Origin: Rattus norvegicus
Taxonomy: Eukaryota > Chordata > Mammalia > Rodentia > Muridae
Direction of reading: 5' to 3'
Assembly (NCBI RefSeq): GCF_036323735.1
Contig: NC_086034.1
Location: 39,918,439-39,982,438 of the forward strand
Length of the DNA: 64,000 nt
The translations under genes were made by a program, and so were the position numbers. Shown in pieces: positions 13,345 through 25,628 of the stretch (within the stretch, counting starts at the first letter, position 1; each line of letters starts with the position of its first letter). The notes beneath the pieces were generated by a model. It did not search any database. It was given only the letters and a program-made list of their open reading frames with translations, and was not told the DNA's origin.

Positions 13345-14074
13345 CCCAAATGCTGGAATCACTCTAGATGCACAGAACACATGAAACTCAAGAAGGATGA
13401 CCAAAATGCGAATGCTTCACTCCTTCTTTAAAAGGGGAACAAGAATACCCTTGGGAGGGAATAGGGAGGGAAAGTTTAGAACAGAGGCTGAAGGAACGCC
13501 CATTCAGATCCTGCCCCACACGTGGGCCATACATATACTGCCACCAAACTAGATAAGATGGATGAAGCAAAGAAGTGCAGGCCGACAGGAACCGGATGTA
13601 GATCTCTCCAGACACACAGCCAGAATACAGCAAATGCATAGGTGAATGCCAGCAGCAAACCACTGAACTGAGAACGGGACCCCCTTTGAAGGAATCAGCG
13701 AAAGGACTGGAAGAGCTTGAAGGGGCTCGAGACCCCATATGAACAAAAATGCCAAACAACCAAAGCTTCCAGGGACTAAGCTACTACCCAAAGACTATAC
13801 ATGGACTGACCCTGGGCTCCAAGCTCATAGGAAGCAATGAATAGCCTAGTAAAAGCACCAGTGGAAGGGGAAGCCCTTGGTCCTACCAAGACTGGACCCC
13901 AGTGGACGTGATTGTTGGGGGAAGGCCGTAATGGGGTGAGGATGGGAAGGGGAACTCCCATATAGAAGGAGAGGAGGAGGGGTTAGGGGGATGTTGGCCC
14001 GGAAACCGAGAAAGAGAATAACAATCGAAATGTAAATAAGAAATACTGAAGTTAATAAAGATGAAAAAAAAAAA
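11748..14074 (+). mobile_element. 5'-truncated L1: ORF2 C-terminal half, 3'UTR, poly(A)
   Basis: ORF2-like sequence begins within the reverse-transcriptase/thumb region and runs to a stop at 13,342-13,344. A rat-type 3'UTR of about 720 bp follows, with a G-rich tract near 13,915-13,990, a terminal AATAAAG and an A11 run at 14,064-14,074. It meets the minus-strand L1 head to head at 11,746. Both partners have their own 3'UTR, and the parts do not complement each other as in a twin-primed insertion, so these are probably two insertions. Confidence 0.88.
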
Positions 14075-15102
14075 GAATTGGGAACCTGAAAAACGAGCAC
14101 TATACTTCAAAACAAAAATAAACAACTAGAGTGCCAGTGGAGGTTGTGTCAGAAGAGTGTCAGAAGAGCCTGTGAGAAGATGAAGGGCATACTGAATGAA
14201 CACGCAGCTAAGCTGGAAATGTCTGCATCTGCACAATTCAGCATCCCACCTGGAGTGTGGTGTGTTGTGGGGGTGTATGAGAAACCATATCTGCATTTGC
14301 ACTTATTTAGCCCAAGTATTTGGGGGTTGGAAGTGACTACTATATCTATAGATTAATTAAAATTAATATGGATGAATTCATGATGCATAAACAGTACAAC
14401 ACAGCGGTCCAGAATCAACTGTTGGATGTTTCATTAATGGATTATTCCTTAACTACTGCTGAGCACGAGGATGAAAAATTTAGAATTAATCTCTATTCCA
14501 CTACTGGATGACACACTAAGTGTGCACCACACTGGAGGGACCAACCAAAGGAAAGCCACAGTCCTTTCCATCATTTGCAACTGCAGGAGCCTACTCAAAG
14601 CAAACACTCACATGTGTCTCATCAGTCAATCAGTCTACAGGCCAGAGATTACATATGCCAATCTCAGGGACAGAACAGCATTTTCTGTTTCCAATTCAAC
14701 TATCTTTTTTTTTTTAAACTGCAACCCAGGATTCAAAACAAAAATGCATTAGCACAGCACTTACCTGCCCACACTGAAACACCATGAATGAACAGATAGC
14801 AAGAAATGGTAGAAACAGTCTCAGCAAGGAGAAAGTTGGCAGGTTGCAAAGACTCTTTCACATACTGCAGAGACAAGACAAGTTGTCCTCAGCAAGGCCT
14901 GGCCGGCTACCCACATAAACCCCTTGGCTCTGAGCCCATCAGCACCAAACCTGAGGACTACCAGGGATGCAAGCTTTATACTTCAGACTCTATACTTTGG
15001 TCAGTAAAGTGCCAGAGAAGTAGCTGGGAAGCACAGTTTACACAGAAAGTCATAGAAACAGTTCAGCCTTAAAAAACATAATCTGATCCCTTCAAGCCAG
15101 GT
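14075..15102. other. non-L1 DNA with short overlapping ORFs, not identified
   Basis: This stretch is less AT-rich than its surroundings. It contains several medium ORFs in changing plus-strand frames (14,144-14,356; 14,320-14,511; 14,520-14,717; 14,806-15,072). That pattern could come from a frameshifted retrocopy, but I do not recognise any protein family, and no poly(A) or target duplication is evident. It may be unique DNA. Confidence 0.4.
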
Positions 15103-15137
15103 GTGTGTGTCTGTGTGTATCTGTCTGTCTGTCTGAC

Positions 15138-15233
<96 letters not shown>

Positions 15234-15248
15234 TGTCTGTGAGTGTGT
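15103..15248. repeat. compound (TCTG)n-(TC)n-(TG)n microsatellite
   Basis: A tetranucleotide TCTG block is followed by a short TC block and then a TG block. The long Thr/His or Asp/Arg ORFs here are repeat artefacts. Confidence 0.97.
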
Positions 15249-17854
15249 AAGTGCTCATAAGATATAGGTAGTCTTGGAAAATCAAGGAGAGGAAGGATTG
15301 TTTTTGTGAACCTGAGATGGTGGGGAATGAAGATTGGGTGTTGGAGGAAGCTAGAGCATGGTGGGATTTTATAAGCCAAAGAAGTGAAATGCGTATTTAA
15401 TGGCCTTAGACAACTGGTCCAGGTGTAGTGTTCCTGCTGGTGTCTCAGTGTTCCAGCTGTGGATTCAGGGAACTCAGAACAACATGTTGAAAATAGTTTC
15501 TCAGATTAAAGAGTCAAATTCCTGCTGGTGCTCAAGTCTCATCAGAGAAGAAATTAAGTCCCTCCTTCTAGGGATCCTCTCATTTTTGTCATTCTCTCCT
15601 ACAGGAGTTTCAGTCCTTCCTTTTAGGGGGCTACTCATATCTGTAGGTGATTTAGACCCTCTTGAAGGAAATTCTGTCTCCAGATTGGGGTGCGGACCCT
15701 CCTGTTAGGGAATTAACTCTCTAAATCTTCTCAGAGAGTATCTGTGACCACCTGGAGACAGCATTATCTGCACTTCTAAATTCTGATTGGTAAAGAGAAT
15801 CCACGATATGAGTTTGAAAACCTCTGAGTTATATACTGAGTAATGAAAACCTCTGAGTTATATACTGCTAATTTCTAAATGTATTCAGTTGATTATGAAA
15901 ATCTCTGCAATATTTTGATGAAATTTACTCACTTCCTAGATTTCAAACAAGAATAGAAGCTATAGTCAAAAGTTAAAAAAAAGAAAATTATTTGAAAGGT
16001 GACCATGCAAATTTGTTCAAATTCTGGGAATCTAGATCCAGCTTGGTAATTTCTTTGGGTACTATTTTTAAATATACTTTTATTTTAGTAAACAATGAAG
16101 ATAAATGTTTTAAAGCAATGATTTCTTAGCTTCCTTTTGACATATTTTAGATAAAGAGTTATTTATTTTCTTTCTCCTGAAGAAATGACCATTACCCATA
16201 ATTGTATCTTTATGCTTTATTGAGACACTGATTTTTAAAGAAAACAACTAGCATGCTAAATTCCTTAAACTTCTATATGTTTTTCTACATAATGAGTTGA
16301 CCATCCTTTGATTTGCTCTAATCTATAGCTGATCTTCATGTCTGATATGATTCATCTACTTATATGTAATTCCTGAAAAGAAAACAAATTGGCAAAGTCA
16401 AGGACATTATTTGTAATAGTTTATTGGAAAAAGTTAAGAATCTCTACCCTGGTTACCTATTACTTCAAGTGGGTAAATTTCTCACTCATAAAAGTTTCTG
16501 ACCAAGAAATTGAAGTAATTAAACAGATCTCAGAGGTAATTCCTTGAGTTGATGTGTGTACCAGACAATAGGTTCCCCAATACAATAATTTTCTATAACT
16601 GCATAGAATATTAGCACAAAAATAAGAGCCTAAGAGGATGATATGTTGCAGCTTCTGTGTAGCAGGAGGAGGCTAGTCAAGACTTAGCTCAGTTTGGTCT
16701 CATAGGTCAAAAGCAAGTTGTAACTACCTTATATCAGTTCATTCTGGGATTTAATGTTGATGACAACCTTGTTAATACTAATGAAATTTAGCTGTTTGTG
16801 GTTATAGCACTGAGTTCCTGAGCAGCTCACCCATACTGATATTTTCAAAACTGCTGCTCATGTTCCGCTGAGGTCACCTGGGTACTCTCTTACTTTTTGA
16901 ACTTTACATGCTTAAGTCAGTCTCATTCAAAATAATATATCTTTAAAATAATTTTAAGTCAACTAATCAAATTAGTTTTATAAAATAAGAACAACAAAAT
17001 GAAACATAATCTGACCATTCAAAGTCAAAGACCTTGACTACCAGTGAGAGGAGAAATTTGTAAGGGCATTCTCATCATGGAATTGTAATGGTCCATTTTA
17101 GCATAATTTTTCAGGAATTAATTCTAAGCACAATCTTTCAGAGAAGACTTTGGTAAACAAATCTGTTATTCGTGAATTTAAAGCATTTCAATTTAATTGT
17201 TTTTTAATTTGTATATATGTATAGTTTGTGTATTAGATATGGATTGGAGTTAGAGATTGTAGGGGTGATTTGATACAGTGTGTGGAACAGAAGTATGAAT
17301 TACTGCCCTCTTCGACAACAATGCATATTCTTAACTTTTCAGCTATCTCTCCAACTATGGCATTATGTTCTGTGAACTCACCCCAACAACCTATTTATGT
17401 GTTGCTTTTTTCTGAATCTTTTTACTCATTCACATGGAAGCAGTCAATACAAGACCAGTCTGTACTGTAACTCCTTTATGGAATCACTGCAAACCTATAT
17501 CATGGAAAATATTTCTGTTGGTAGAAGGTCAAATTCCTTATTTAAAGATATCGGCAGGAGTGAAAAGAAGCTCCTATTAACATGATTGGCATGATATTAT
17601 AGTCTACTCTGACTAGCTTCCTAGCTTACCAATATTCCCTTCAATGTTTTCAAACAAAGTAAAATATAAACTTGCTGTTTCCTTCCCTGCCTCTTACTCA
17701 TCATTGCCAGATTTTCATATTGCTATGCTTTTTCACCATTTGGATAGGGAAGCTCATATCTCACTAACTTCTTTTTCATAAATGTATCATTGAGCTATGA
17801 AAAATACATCAGTCAATGTAGCAGAACATGGGAATATTTTGGAAGGAAGGAAGT
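15249..17854. other. intergenic DNA with a 29-bp tandem duplication
   Basis: I recognise no gene or repeat family. The one clear structure is a direct tandem duplication with a 29-bp period at 15,816-15,873. Confidence 0.55.
15816..15873. repeat. 29-bp direct tandem duplication
   Basis: Units at 15,816-15,844 and 15,845-15,873 both begin GAAAACCTCTGAGTTATATA and differ only near their ends. This is a simple local duplication. Confidence 0.9.
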
Positions 17855-18235
17855 ATTGAAGGACCCAGAGAGGTCAAGGACAACACAAGAAAACCTACAG
17901 AATCAACTATCATCAGCCCATAGACTGAACTACCATCCAAAGAGCATGCTTGGGATGGGTCTAGACCCCCTACACATATGTGAAAGATTTGCAGGTTGGT
18001 CTTCATGTAGGGCCTCTAACAGCAGGTTCAGGGTCTGTCTCTGAGTCTAATACCTGACTTTGGATCCCTTTTTCCTAACTGCCTTGCCTTGCCTACCTCA
18101 TTAAAAGAAAATGCATCTAGTCCTACTGCAACTTGATAATAGGTGGACATCCATGGGAGAACTCCCCTTCTCTGAGGAGAAATGGATGAGGATGGAAAGA
18201 AGCATCGATCAAGATATAAACAATTAATTAATGAA
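17855..18235 (+). mobile_element. old murid L1 3' end (Lx-like 3'UTR)
   Basis: It shows the layout of an old murid L1 3' end: a GACCCAGAGAGGTCAAGGAC block, CCAAAGAGCATGCTTGGGAT, CTTCTCTGAGGAGAAATGG and a terminal A-run near 18,233. The family call is from recall of this common rodent 3'UTR type. The sequence is well diverged and has no coding part. Confidence 0.6.
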
Positions 18236-18888
18236 AAAAAAACACATGGACAGAAAAATGCACTTTATCTTTTATGTTTGTAGATCAGATATCTTAAACA
18301 AAATCCACAAACAAATATCAAACAAAATATACAAACAGACACATATATTATTGGGTCATCTCTATCAACCAACTTCCAGAAAGTTTATACTATTAATATG
18401 TTTTAACTTTCCACTAGTATATGAAACTTTTCAAGAAGTAAATATAGATCAATTTTACTTTGATAGGATTCATTGCGTTTCTACTAGTTTGCTTTGTCAA
18501 TACGTGGAAAGGTAATTATATAAACTAGTAATAGAAAGGCTTTGGAATAGTGTGTGATTTTTTTTAAAATTTTAAGCAAAATACACTTAATCTAAATAGG
18601 AATACTAAATAGAAACGATTAGCAGATTACATTTTCTATTTTCAATTGGTTTTATATTAACGTGAAAATTAGATGATGTTTTAGTTTATGATTATACCTT
18701 AAAACAATAGGCTAAGTAATATGTCATTGGCTTTTTAAAATGGGAGAGTCCTGATGGGTAGAGAAATGTTAATCAAAGGCTCCAACTTTGCAGTTAGATT
18801 AGAGGAATACATTTTTTGCTAATTAACTATTGTAAATAGTTTATAATAATGCATTAAATAGTTCAAAATTGTTAAAAAAAACAACTGT
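18236..18888. other. AT-rich intergenic DNA, nothing recognised
   Basis: No family or gene is visible. The one ORF (18,231-18,515) lacks recognisable features. Confidence 0.5.
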
Positions 18889-19034
18889 TTGGAGAAAGGG
18901 TCTCTATAGTAGTCCTAACTCTCCTGATGCCCTGGTGCTCACTCTGTAGTACAAGCTGACTTCAAACTTACAGGATTCTCCTGCCTCTGCCTACCAGTGC
19001 TAAGATCAAAGGTGTGCACTGTCACAGCTGCCTA
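18889..19034 (-). mobile_element. B1 SINE (7SL-derived)
   Basis: Read on the minus strand it gives a diverged B1: the plus strand shows GATTCTCCTGCCTCTGCCTA and CTAAGATCAAAGGTGTGCAC, the reverse complements of the B1 core. An A-run at its 3' side (minus sense) appears as the sequence near 18,876-18,892. About 145 bp is the normal B1 length. Divergence suggests an old copy. Confidence 0.85.
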
Positions 19035-19170
19035 AAATAATGAGCTGTTAACGTTAAAGGGACTATAATAATTCCAGTGGATTCATAGGAGTTGACTATT
19101 AAGAAGGAAAGGTATCCATGCAAAAAAGAGACAGCATCAAAATCACTGGGAATATCACAGGTAATAATTT

Positions 19171-19357
19171 TTTTAAGATTTATTTATTTATCAAGTTTAT
19201 ATATGAGTACACTGTAGCTGTCTTCAGGCACACCAGAAGAGGGCATCAGATCCCATTACAGATGGTTGTAAGCCACCATGTAGTTGATGGGATTTGAACT
19301 CAAGGCCTCTGGAAGAGCAGTCAGTGCTCTTAACCGCTGAGCCATTTCTCCAGCCCA
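19171..19357 (-). mobile_element. B2 SINE (tRNA-derived)
   Basis: On the minus strand it starts GGGCTGGAGAAATGGCTCAG, which contains a pol III A-box. A B-box-like stretch follows (GAGTTCAAATCCC), then the B2 body with CATCTGTAATGGGATCTGAT and a 3' AATAAATAAAT end. It is nearly full length. B2 elements depend on L1 proteins for mobility, which fits the L1-rich setting. Confidence 0.93.
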
Positions 19358-19988
19358 TCTGTTTCTGTTTTTATGGCGAGCTATTAATTTTTTATTACCT
19401 TTGGACTATGTTTATATGTGATTGTTTTGCATGTTAGAGAATTAGCTTCGTACAAGTCAATATAGGCATCCAGCTTTCATAAATAATAAGGCAAACTAAA
19501 ATTACACCAACAACTACAGGGTTAAAATATATCACCGTATAACACCAATAACATAAAGATTATCTAAATATCTATATATCTCTGCAATGGACAATCAAGT
19601 AGAATACTCTTGTATGACCCATCAGATAATTGAAATCAAAGAATAAATTTTCTCCTTGAAATATCAAGTAAATAAACTAATGAAATGTCACAGCTCTGCT
19701 CACATTAACTGAAATAGAAGTTGTTGGGTGGATAAACTGTTAGGGATAGAATGATTCTGATGAATTGGTGGAAGCTACATGAGAAATCCTGAGGACAGAT
19801 GCCACCTTGTGAGTTTCCCTCACATTTGCTGATTTTAATTCTATGCATGGCACCAAATTAAATTATCTTGATAAAGAGTTTAACCCAGGAGTGTGTGAGT
19901 GTGTGCTGCACCACACAGTGGGTGTCTCCAGCCAAAGTTATGCCTTCTCTCTCAGGTTGTAAGTCAATGTGAAGCAGTAGTTCCTGGA
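19358..19988. other. intergenic DNA, possibly including Elf2 5'UTR retrocopy
   Basis: No separate feature is recognised. The last 50-150 bp before 19,989 may be 5'UTR sequence of the Elf2 retrocopy that follows, but I cannot place the upstream end. Confidence 0.4.
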
Positions 19989-20464
19989 ATAAAGATGTCT
20001 CTGCATGAGGGACCACGGACCACCTGGATCTGCTCATCTGGGCCATGGAAGCATCAGTTTCAGCAGTAATGCACACTGTAAGGATAAGACCATTGAAGCT
20101 TCTGAAGTCCTGTTTTATATGGAATTTCTACCTGCTTGTGAGATTCAAGAAGTCCCAGTATTGGAAGTTTTGTCTCTCCATATATATCAACTCCAGTGTT
20201 TATCCATGCTGAGAAGAGGCCAGATGTCATTACATAGACTATAATGGAGGTAGGTGTCAACAGAAGAGTATGAACCAGTGGATGCCTTGCCTATTCCTAC
20301 TTCATCAGACCCCACAAACCAATGGAATGAAAATAAAAAATAAAAAGAGTTGGCCATAAACCAAAATCCATCAGTCACCAATTTCCAATGGGTCTCCTGA
20401 ATTAGGAATCAAGAAAACCAGAGAAGGGAAAGGAAACACATTTTAGCTTTGGGAGTTTCTTTTT
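19989..20464 (+). pseudogene. Elf2: Elf2 processed pseudogene, 5' part
   Basis: ELF2 (NERF) is an ETS-family DNA-binding transcription factor acting in the nucleus. Intronless, frameshifted sequence here encodes pieces that match its N-terminal half. SLHEGP near 20,000 marks the short-isoform start. SSNAHCKDKTIEASEVLFYM lies near 20,060-20,125, and IPTS, PSVTNF and a lysine-rich linker lie near 20,300-20,430, just before the ETS domain. The initiator codon reads ATA at 19,989, and several frameshifts and stops follow. The match ends at the first residues of the ETS domain, where an L1 begins; it resumes at 26,643. Absence of introns and the contiguous multi-exon text indicate a retrocopy. The assignment is from memory of the ELF2 protein. 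Confidence 0.85.
20447..20464. repeat. 18-bp target-site duplication, left copy
   Basis: CTTTGGGAGTTTCTTTTT is repeated exactly at 26,643-26,660, on either side of the L1. In the pseudogene it encodes the LWEFL motif at the start of the ETS domain. Confidence 0.95.
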
Positions 20465-20888
20465 TTTATTTTTATTTTTTCTTTATTAATTGAGTATTTC
20501 TTATTTACATTTCAATTATTATTCCGTTTCCCGGTTTCTGGGCAAACATCCCCCTAACCCCTACCAATCCCTTCCATATGGGTGTTATCCTCCCCATCCT
20601 CTCCCCATTACCGCCCTCCCCCTAACAATCAGTTTCACTGGGGGTTCAGTCTTAGCAGGACCAAGGGCTTCCCATTTCACTGGTGTTCTTACTAGGCTAT
20701 TCATTGCTACCTATGAGGTTGGAGCCCAGGGTTAGTCCATGCATAGTCTTAGGGTAGTGGCTTAGTTCCTGGAAGCTCTGGTTGTCTAATTGGGTGGCTG
20801 TATATGTATGGGCCACATGTGGGGCATTTTGATCATCTGTCTTGAGTTTCATGTGTTCTGTGCATCTAGGGTAATTCAAGCATTTGTG

Positions 20889-23800
20889 CTAATAGCCACT
20901 TATCAATGAGTGCATACCATGTGTGTTTTTCTGTGATTGGATTACCTCACTCAGGATGATATTTCCAGTTCCCTCCATTTGCCTATGAATTTCATGATAG
21001 CTGAGTAATAATCCATTGTGTAGATGTACCACATTTTCTGTATCCATTCCTCTGTTGAAGGGCATCTGGGTTCTTTCCAGCTTCTGGCTATTATAAATAA
21101 GACTGCTACGAACATAGTGGAGCATGTGTCTTTGTTATATGTAGGGGCATCTTTTGGGTATATGCCCAAGAGACGTATAGCTGGGACCTCAGGTAGTTCA
21201 ATGTCCAATTTTCTGAGGAAATTCCAGACTGATTTCCAGAATGGTTGTACCAGTCTGCAATACCACCAACAATGGAGGAGTGTTCCTCTTTCTTCACATC
21301 CTAGCCAGCATTTGCTGTCACCTGAGTTTTTGATCTTAGCCATTCTCACTGGTGTGGGGTGAAATCTCAGGTTATTTTGATTTTCATTTCCCTTACAACT
21401 AAAGATGTTGAACATTTCTTTAGGTGTTTCTCAGCCATTTGGCATTCCTCAGCTGTGAATTCTTTCTTTAGCACTGAAACCCATTTTTAATAGGGTTATT
21501 TGTCTCCCTGTGGTCTAACATCTTGAATTCTTTGTATATTTTGGGTATAAGCCCTCTATCTGTTGTAGGAATTGTAAAGATCTTTTCCCAATCTGTTGGT
21601 TGCCGTTTTGTCCTAACAACAGTGTCCTTTGCCTTACAAAAGCTTTGCAGTTTTATGAGGTCCCATTTGTCGATTCTTGATCTTAGAGCATAAGCCATTG
21701 GTTTTTTATTCAGGAAATTTTTTCCAGTGCCCATGTGTTCAAGATGCTTCCCCGCTTTTTCTTCTATTACTTTGAGTGTATCTGGTTTGATGTGGAGGTC
21801 CTTGATCCACTTGGACTTAAGCTTTGTACAGGGTGATAAGCATGGATCGATCTGCATTCTTCTACATGTTGACCTCAAGTTGAACCAGCACCATTTGCTG
21901 AAAAAGCTATCTTTTTTCCGTTGAATGGTTTTGGCTCCTTTGTCAAAAATCAAGTGACCATAGGTGTGTGGGTTCATTTCTGGGTCTTCGATTCTGTTCC
22001 ATTGGTCTATCTGTCTGTCTCTGTACCAATACCATGCAGTTTTTATCACTATTGCTCTGTAATACTGCTTGAGTTCAGGGATAGTGATTCCCCATGAAGT
22101 CCTTTCATTGTTGAGGATAGTTTTAGCTATCCTGGGTTTTTTGTTATTCTAGATGAATTTGCAAATTGTTTTGTCTAACTCTTTGAAGAAGTGGATTGGT
22201 ATTTTGATGGGGATGGCGTAGAATCTGTAGATCTCTTTTGGAAAAATGGCCTTTTTTACTATATTAATCCTGCCAATCCATGAGCATGGGAGATCTTTCC
22301 ATCTTCTGAGATCTTCTTCAATTTCTTTCTTCAGATGCTTGAAGTTCTTATTGTACAGATATTTACTTGTTTGGTTAAAGTCACCCCGAGGTATTTTACA
22401 TTATTTGGGACTATTATGAAGGGTGTCGTTTCCCTGATTTCTTTCTTGGCTTGTTTCTCTTTTGTGTAGAGGGAGGCTACTAATTTATTTGAGCTAATTT
22501 TATACCCAGACATTTTGCTGAAGTTGTTTACCAGCTTTAGTAATTCTGTGGTGGAACATTTGGGATCGTTAAATACACAATCATATCATCTGCAAATAGT
22601 GATATTTTGACTTCTTCTTTTCCAATCTCTCACCCCTTGATTTCCTTTTGTTGTGTGATTGCTCTGGTTAGAACTTCAAGAACTATATTGAATAAGTAGG
22701 AGGAGAGTGGGCAGCCGTGTTTAGTCCCTGATTTTAGTGGGATTACTTCAATTTTTACTCCATTTAGTTTAATGTTAGTGACTGGTTTGCTGTATATGGC
22801 TTTTACTATGTTTAGGTATGGGCCTTGAATTCCTATTCTTTCCAGGACTTTTATCATGAAGGGGTGTTGAATTTTGTCAAATGCTTTCTCAGCATTTAAT
22901 GAAAATTTGTTCTTTCAGTTTGTTTATATAATTGATCACATTGATTGTTTTCTGTATATTAAACCATCCCTACATGCCTGAGATGAAGCCTACCTGATCA
23001 TGGTGGATGATTGTTTTGATGTGCTCTTTGATTCGGTTTGCCAGAATTTTCTTCAGTATTTTTGCATCAATATTCATAAGGGAAATTAGTCTCAAGTTCT
23101 CTTTCTTTATTGGGTCTTTGTGTGGTTTAGGTATAAGAGTAAATGTGGCTTCATAGAAGGAATTCAGTAGTGCTCCATCTGTTTCAATTTTGTGGAATAG
23201 TTCGGTTAGTATTGGTATAAGGTCTTCTATGAAGGTCAGATAGAATTCCGCACTTCTGGACCTGGGCTGTTTTTGGTTGGGAGACCTTTAATGACTGCCT
23301 CTATTTCATTAGGAATTATGGGGTTGCTTAACTGGTTTATCTGTTCCTGATTTAACTTCGGTACCTGGTATCTGTAAAGGAAATTGTCCATTTCCTGCAG
23401 ATTTTCAAGTTCTGTTGAACATAGGCTTTTGTAGTAGGATGTGATGGTTTTTTGAATTTCCTCTGATTCTGTAGTTATGTCTCCCTTTTCATTTGTGATT
23501 TTTTAATTTGTACACACTCTCCGTGTCCTCTCATTAGTCTGGCTAAGGGTTTATCTATCTTGTTGATTTGCTCAAAGAACCAAGTTTTGATTTTGTTGAT
23601 TCTTTCTATGGTCTGTTTTGTTTCTACTTGGTTGGTTTCAGCTCTGAGTTTGATTATTTCCTGCCTTCTACTCCTCCTGGGTGTATTTATTTCTTTTTGT
23701 TGTAGAGATTTTAGGTGTGCTGTCAAGCTGCTGTCATATGCTCTCTCCTGTTTCTTTCTGCAGGCACTCAGAGCTATGAGTTTTCCTCATAGCGTGGCTT

Positions 23801-24551
23801 TCATTTTGTCCTATAAGTTTGGGTATGTTGTACCTTCTTTCTCTATCTGTTCAGGCCTGTTTTTTGACGAGTATATGGTCAATTTTGGAGAAAGTACCAT
23901 GAGGTGCTGAGAAGAATGTATATCCTTTTGCTTTAGGATAGAATGTTCTATTAATATCTGTTAAGTCCATTTGGTTCATGACTTCTCTTAGTCTGTCTAC
24001 GTCTCTGTTTAATTTCTGTTACCATGACCTATCCATTGATGTGAGTGGGCTGTTGAAATCTCCTACTATTATTGTGTGAGGTGCAATATGTGTTTTGAGC
24101 TTTAGTAAGGTTTTTCTATGTAAGTAAGTGCCCTTGTAATCAGAGAATAGATATTTAGGATTGAGAGTTCATCTTGGTGGATTGTTCCTTAGATGAATAT
24201 GATGTGTCCTTACTTATCTTTTTTGATGACTTCTAGTTGAAAATCGATTTTATTCTATATTAGAATGGCTACTCCAGCTTTCTTGTTCAGACCATTTGCT
24301 TGAAAAGGTGTTTTCCAACCTTTCACTGTGAGGTAGTGTCGGTCTTTGTCTCTGAGGTGTGTTTCCTGTAGGCAGCAGAATGCTGGGTCCTCGTTGCTTA
24401 TCCAGTTTGTTAATCTACGTCTTTTTATTGGGGACATGAGACCATTGATGTTGAAAGATATTAAAGCATAGTGATTATTGCTTCCTGTTGTATTCATATT
24501 TGGATGTGAGAATATGTTTGTCTGCTTTTCTTCTCTTTGTTTTGTTGCCAA
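20889..24551 (-). pseudogene. L1 ORF2 remnant (endonuclease/reverse transcriptase)
   Basis: This is a decayed L1 endonuclease-reverse transcriptase. The N-terminal stretch 24,255-24,551 keeps SLNINGL-like and LQETHL motifs (FNINGL and CCLQETH here) of the endonuclease. RT pieces such as SGTKHGCPLSSYLFNIVLE lie at 22,630-22,857, and a Cys-rich C-terminal stretch (CEERGTLLHCWWYC) lies at 20,951-21,415. Many frameshifts and stops are present, and the span is about 220 bp shorter than a full ORF2. The position of the initiator reads TTG (24,549-24,551), not ATG. Confidence 0.92.
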
Positions 24552-24556
24552 GACAT

Positions 24557-25628
24557 TTAGTTTCTTGCTTTTTCTAGGGTGTAGCTTGCCTCCTTATGTT
24601 GAGCTTTACTATTTATTATCCTTTGTAGCGCTGTATTTGTAGAATGATGTCGTGTCAATTTGGTTTTGTCATGGAATATCTTGGTTTCTCCATCTATGTT
24701 TATTGAGAGTTTTGCAGGATACAGTAACCTGGGCTGGCATTTGTGTTCTCTTTGTGTCTGTATGACATCTGTCCCGGATCTTCTGGCTTTCATAGTCTCT
24801 GGCGAGAAGTCTCATGTGATTCTGATAGGTCTGCCTTTATATATTACTTGACCTTTTTCCCTTACTGCTTTTAATATTCTTTTGTTGTTTTGTGCATTTT
24901 GTGTTTTGACTATTATGTGAAGGGAGGAGTTTCTATTCTGATCCAATCTATTTGGAGTTCTATAGGTTTCTTGTATGCTTATGGGCATCTCCCTCTTTAG
25001 GTTAGGGACTTTTCTTCTATGGTTTTGTTAAAGATATTTACTGGTCCTTTGAGCTGGGAGTCTTCACACTCTTCTATACCTATAATCCTTAGGCTTGATA
25101 TTCTTATTGAATCATGAATTTCCTGTATGTTTCAGACCAGTAGCTTTTTTCGTTTTACATTATCTTTGACAGTTTAGTCGATGATTTCTATGGAATCTCT
25201 GCTCCTGAGATTCTCTCTTCCATCTCTTGTATTCTGTTTGTGAAGCTCGTATCTACAGCTCCTTGTCTCTTCTTTTGGTTTTCTATATCCAGGGTTGTTT
25301 CCATGTGTTCTTTCTTGATTGCTTTATTTCCATTTTTAATTCCTTCAACTGTTTGATTGTGTTCCTGGAATTCTTTCAGGGTCTTTTGTGATTCCTCTCT
25401 ATAGGCTTCTACTTGTTTATTTATGTTTTCCTAAATTTCTCTAACGGAGTTCTTCATCTCTTACTTGAAGTCCTCCAGCATCATGATCAAATATGAATTT
25501 AAATCTAGATCTTGCTTTTCTGATGTATTTGGATATTCAGCGTTTTCTTTGGTTGGAGAATTGGGCTCTGATGTTGCCATGTAGTCTTGGTTTCTGTTGC
25601 TTGGTTTCCTGTGCTTGCCTCTCACCAT
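24557..25628 (-). pseudogene. L1 ORF1 remnant (RNA-binding chaperone)
   Basis: This is a decayed copy of the L1 ORF1 nucleic-acid chaperone. The start codon equivalent lies at 25,626-25,628 and the stop at 24,557-24,559, five bases before the ORF2 start position. The C-terminal stretch 24,557-24,793 stays open and matches the intact ORF1 at 54,504, with MKARRSGTDVIQ and RLLYPAKLSI. Upstream frames are broken. Confidence 0.9.

Noticed and set aside
8650..14074. One twin-primed L1 spanning both orientations
   Set aside because: Each half has its own 3'UTR, and the consensus positions at the junction do not abut, so two insertions fit better.
15092..15379. Thr/His- and Asp/Arg-rich ORFs
   Set aside because: Translation of (TCTG)n/(TG)n simple repeat.
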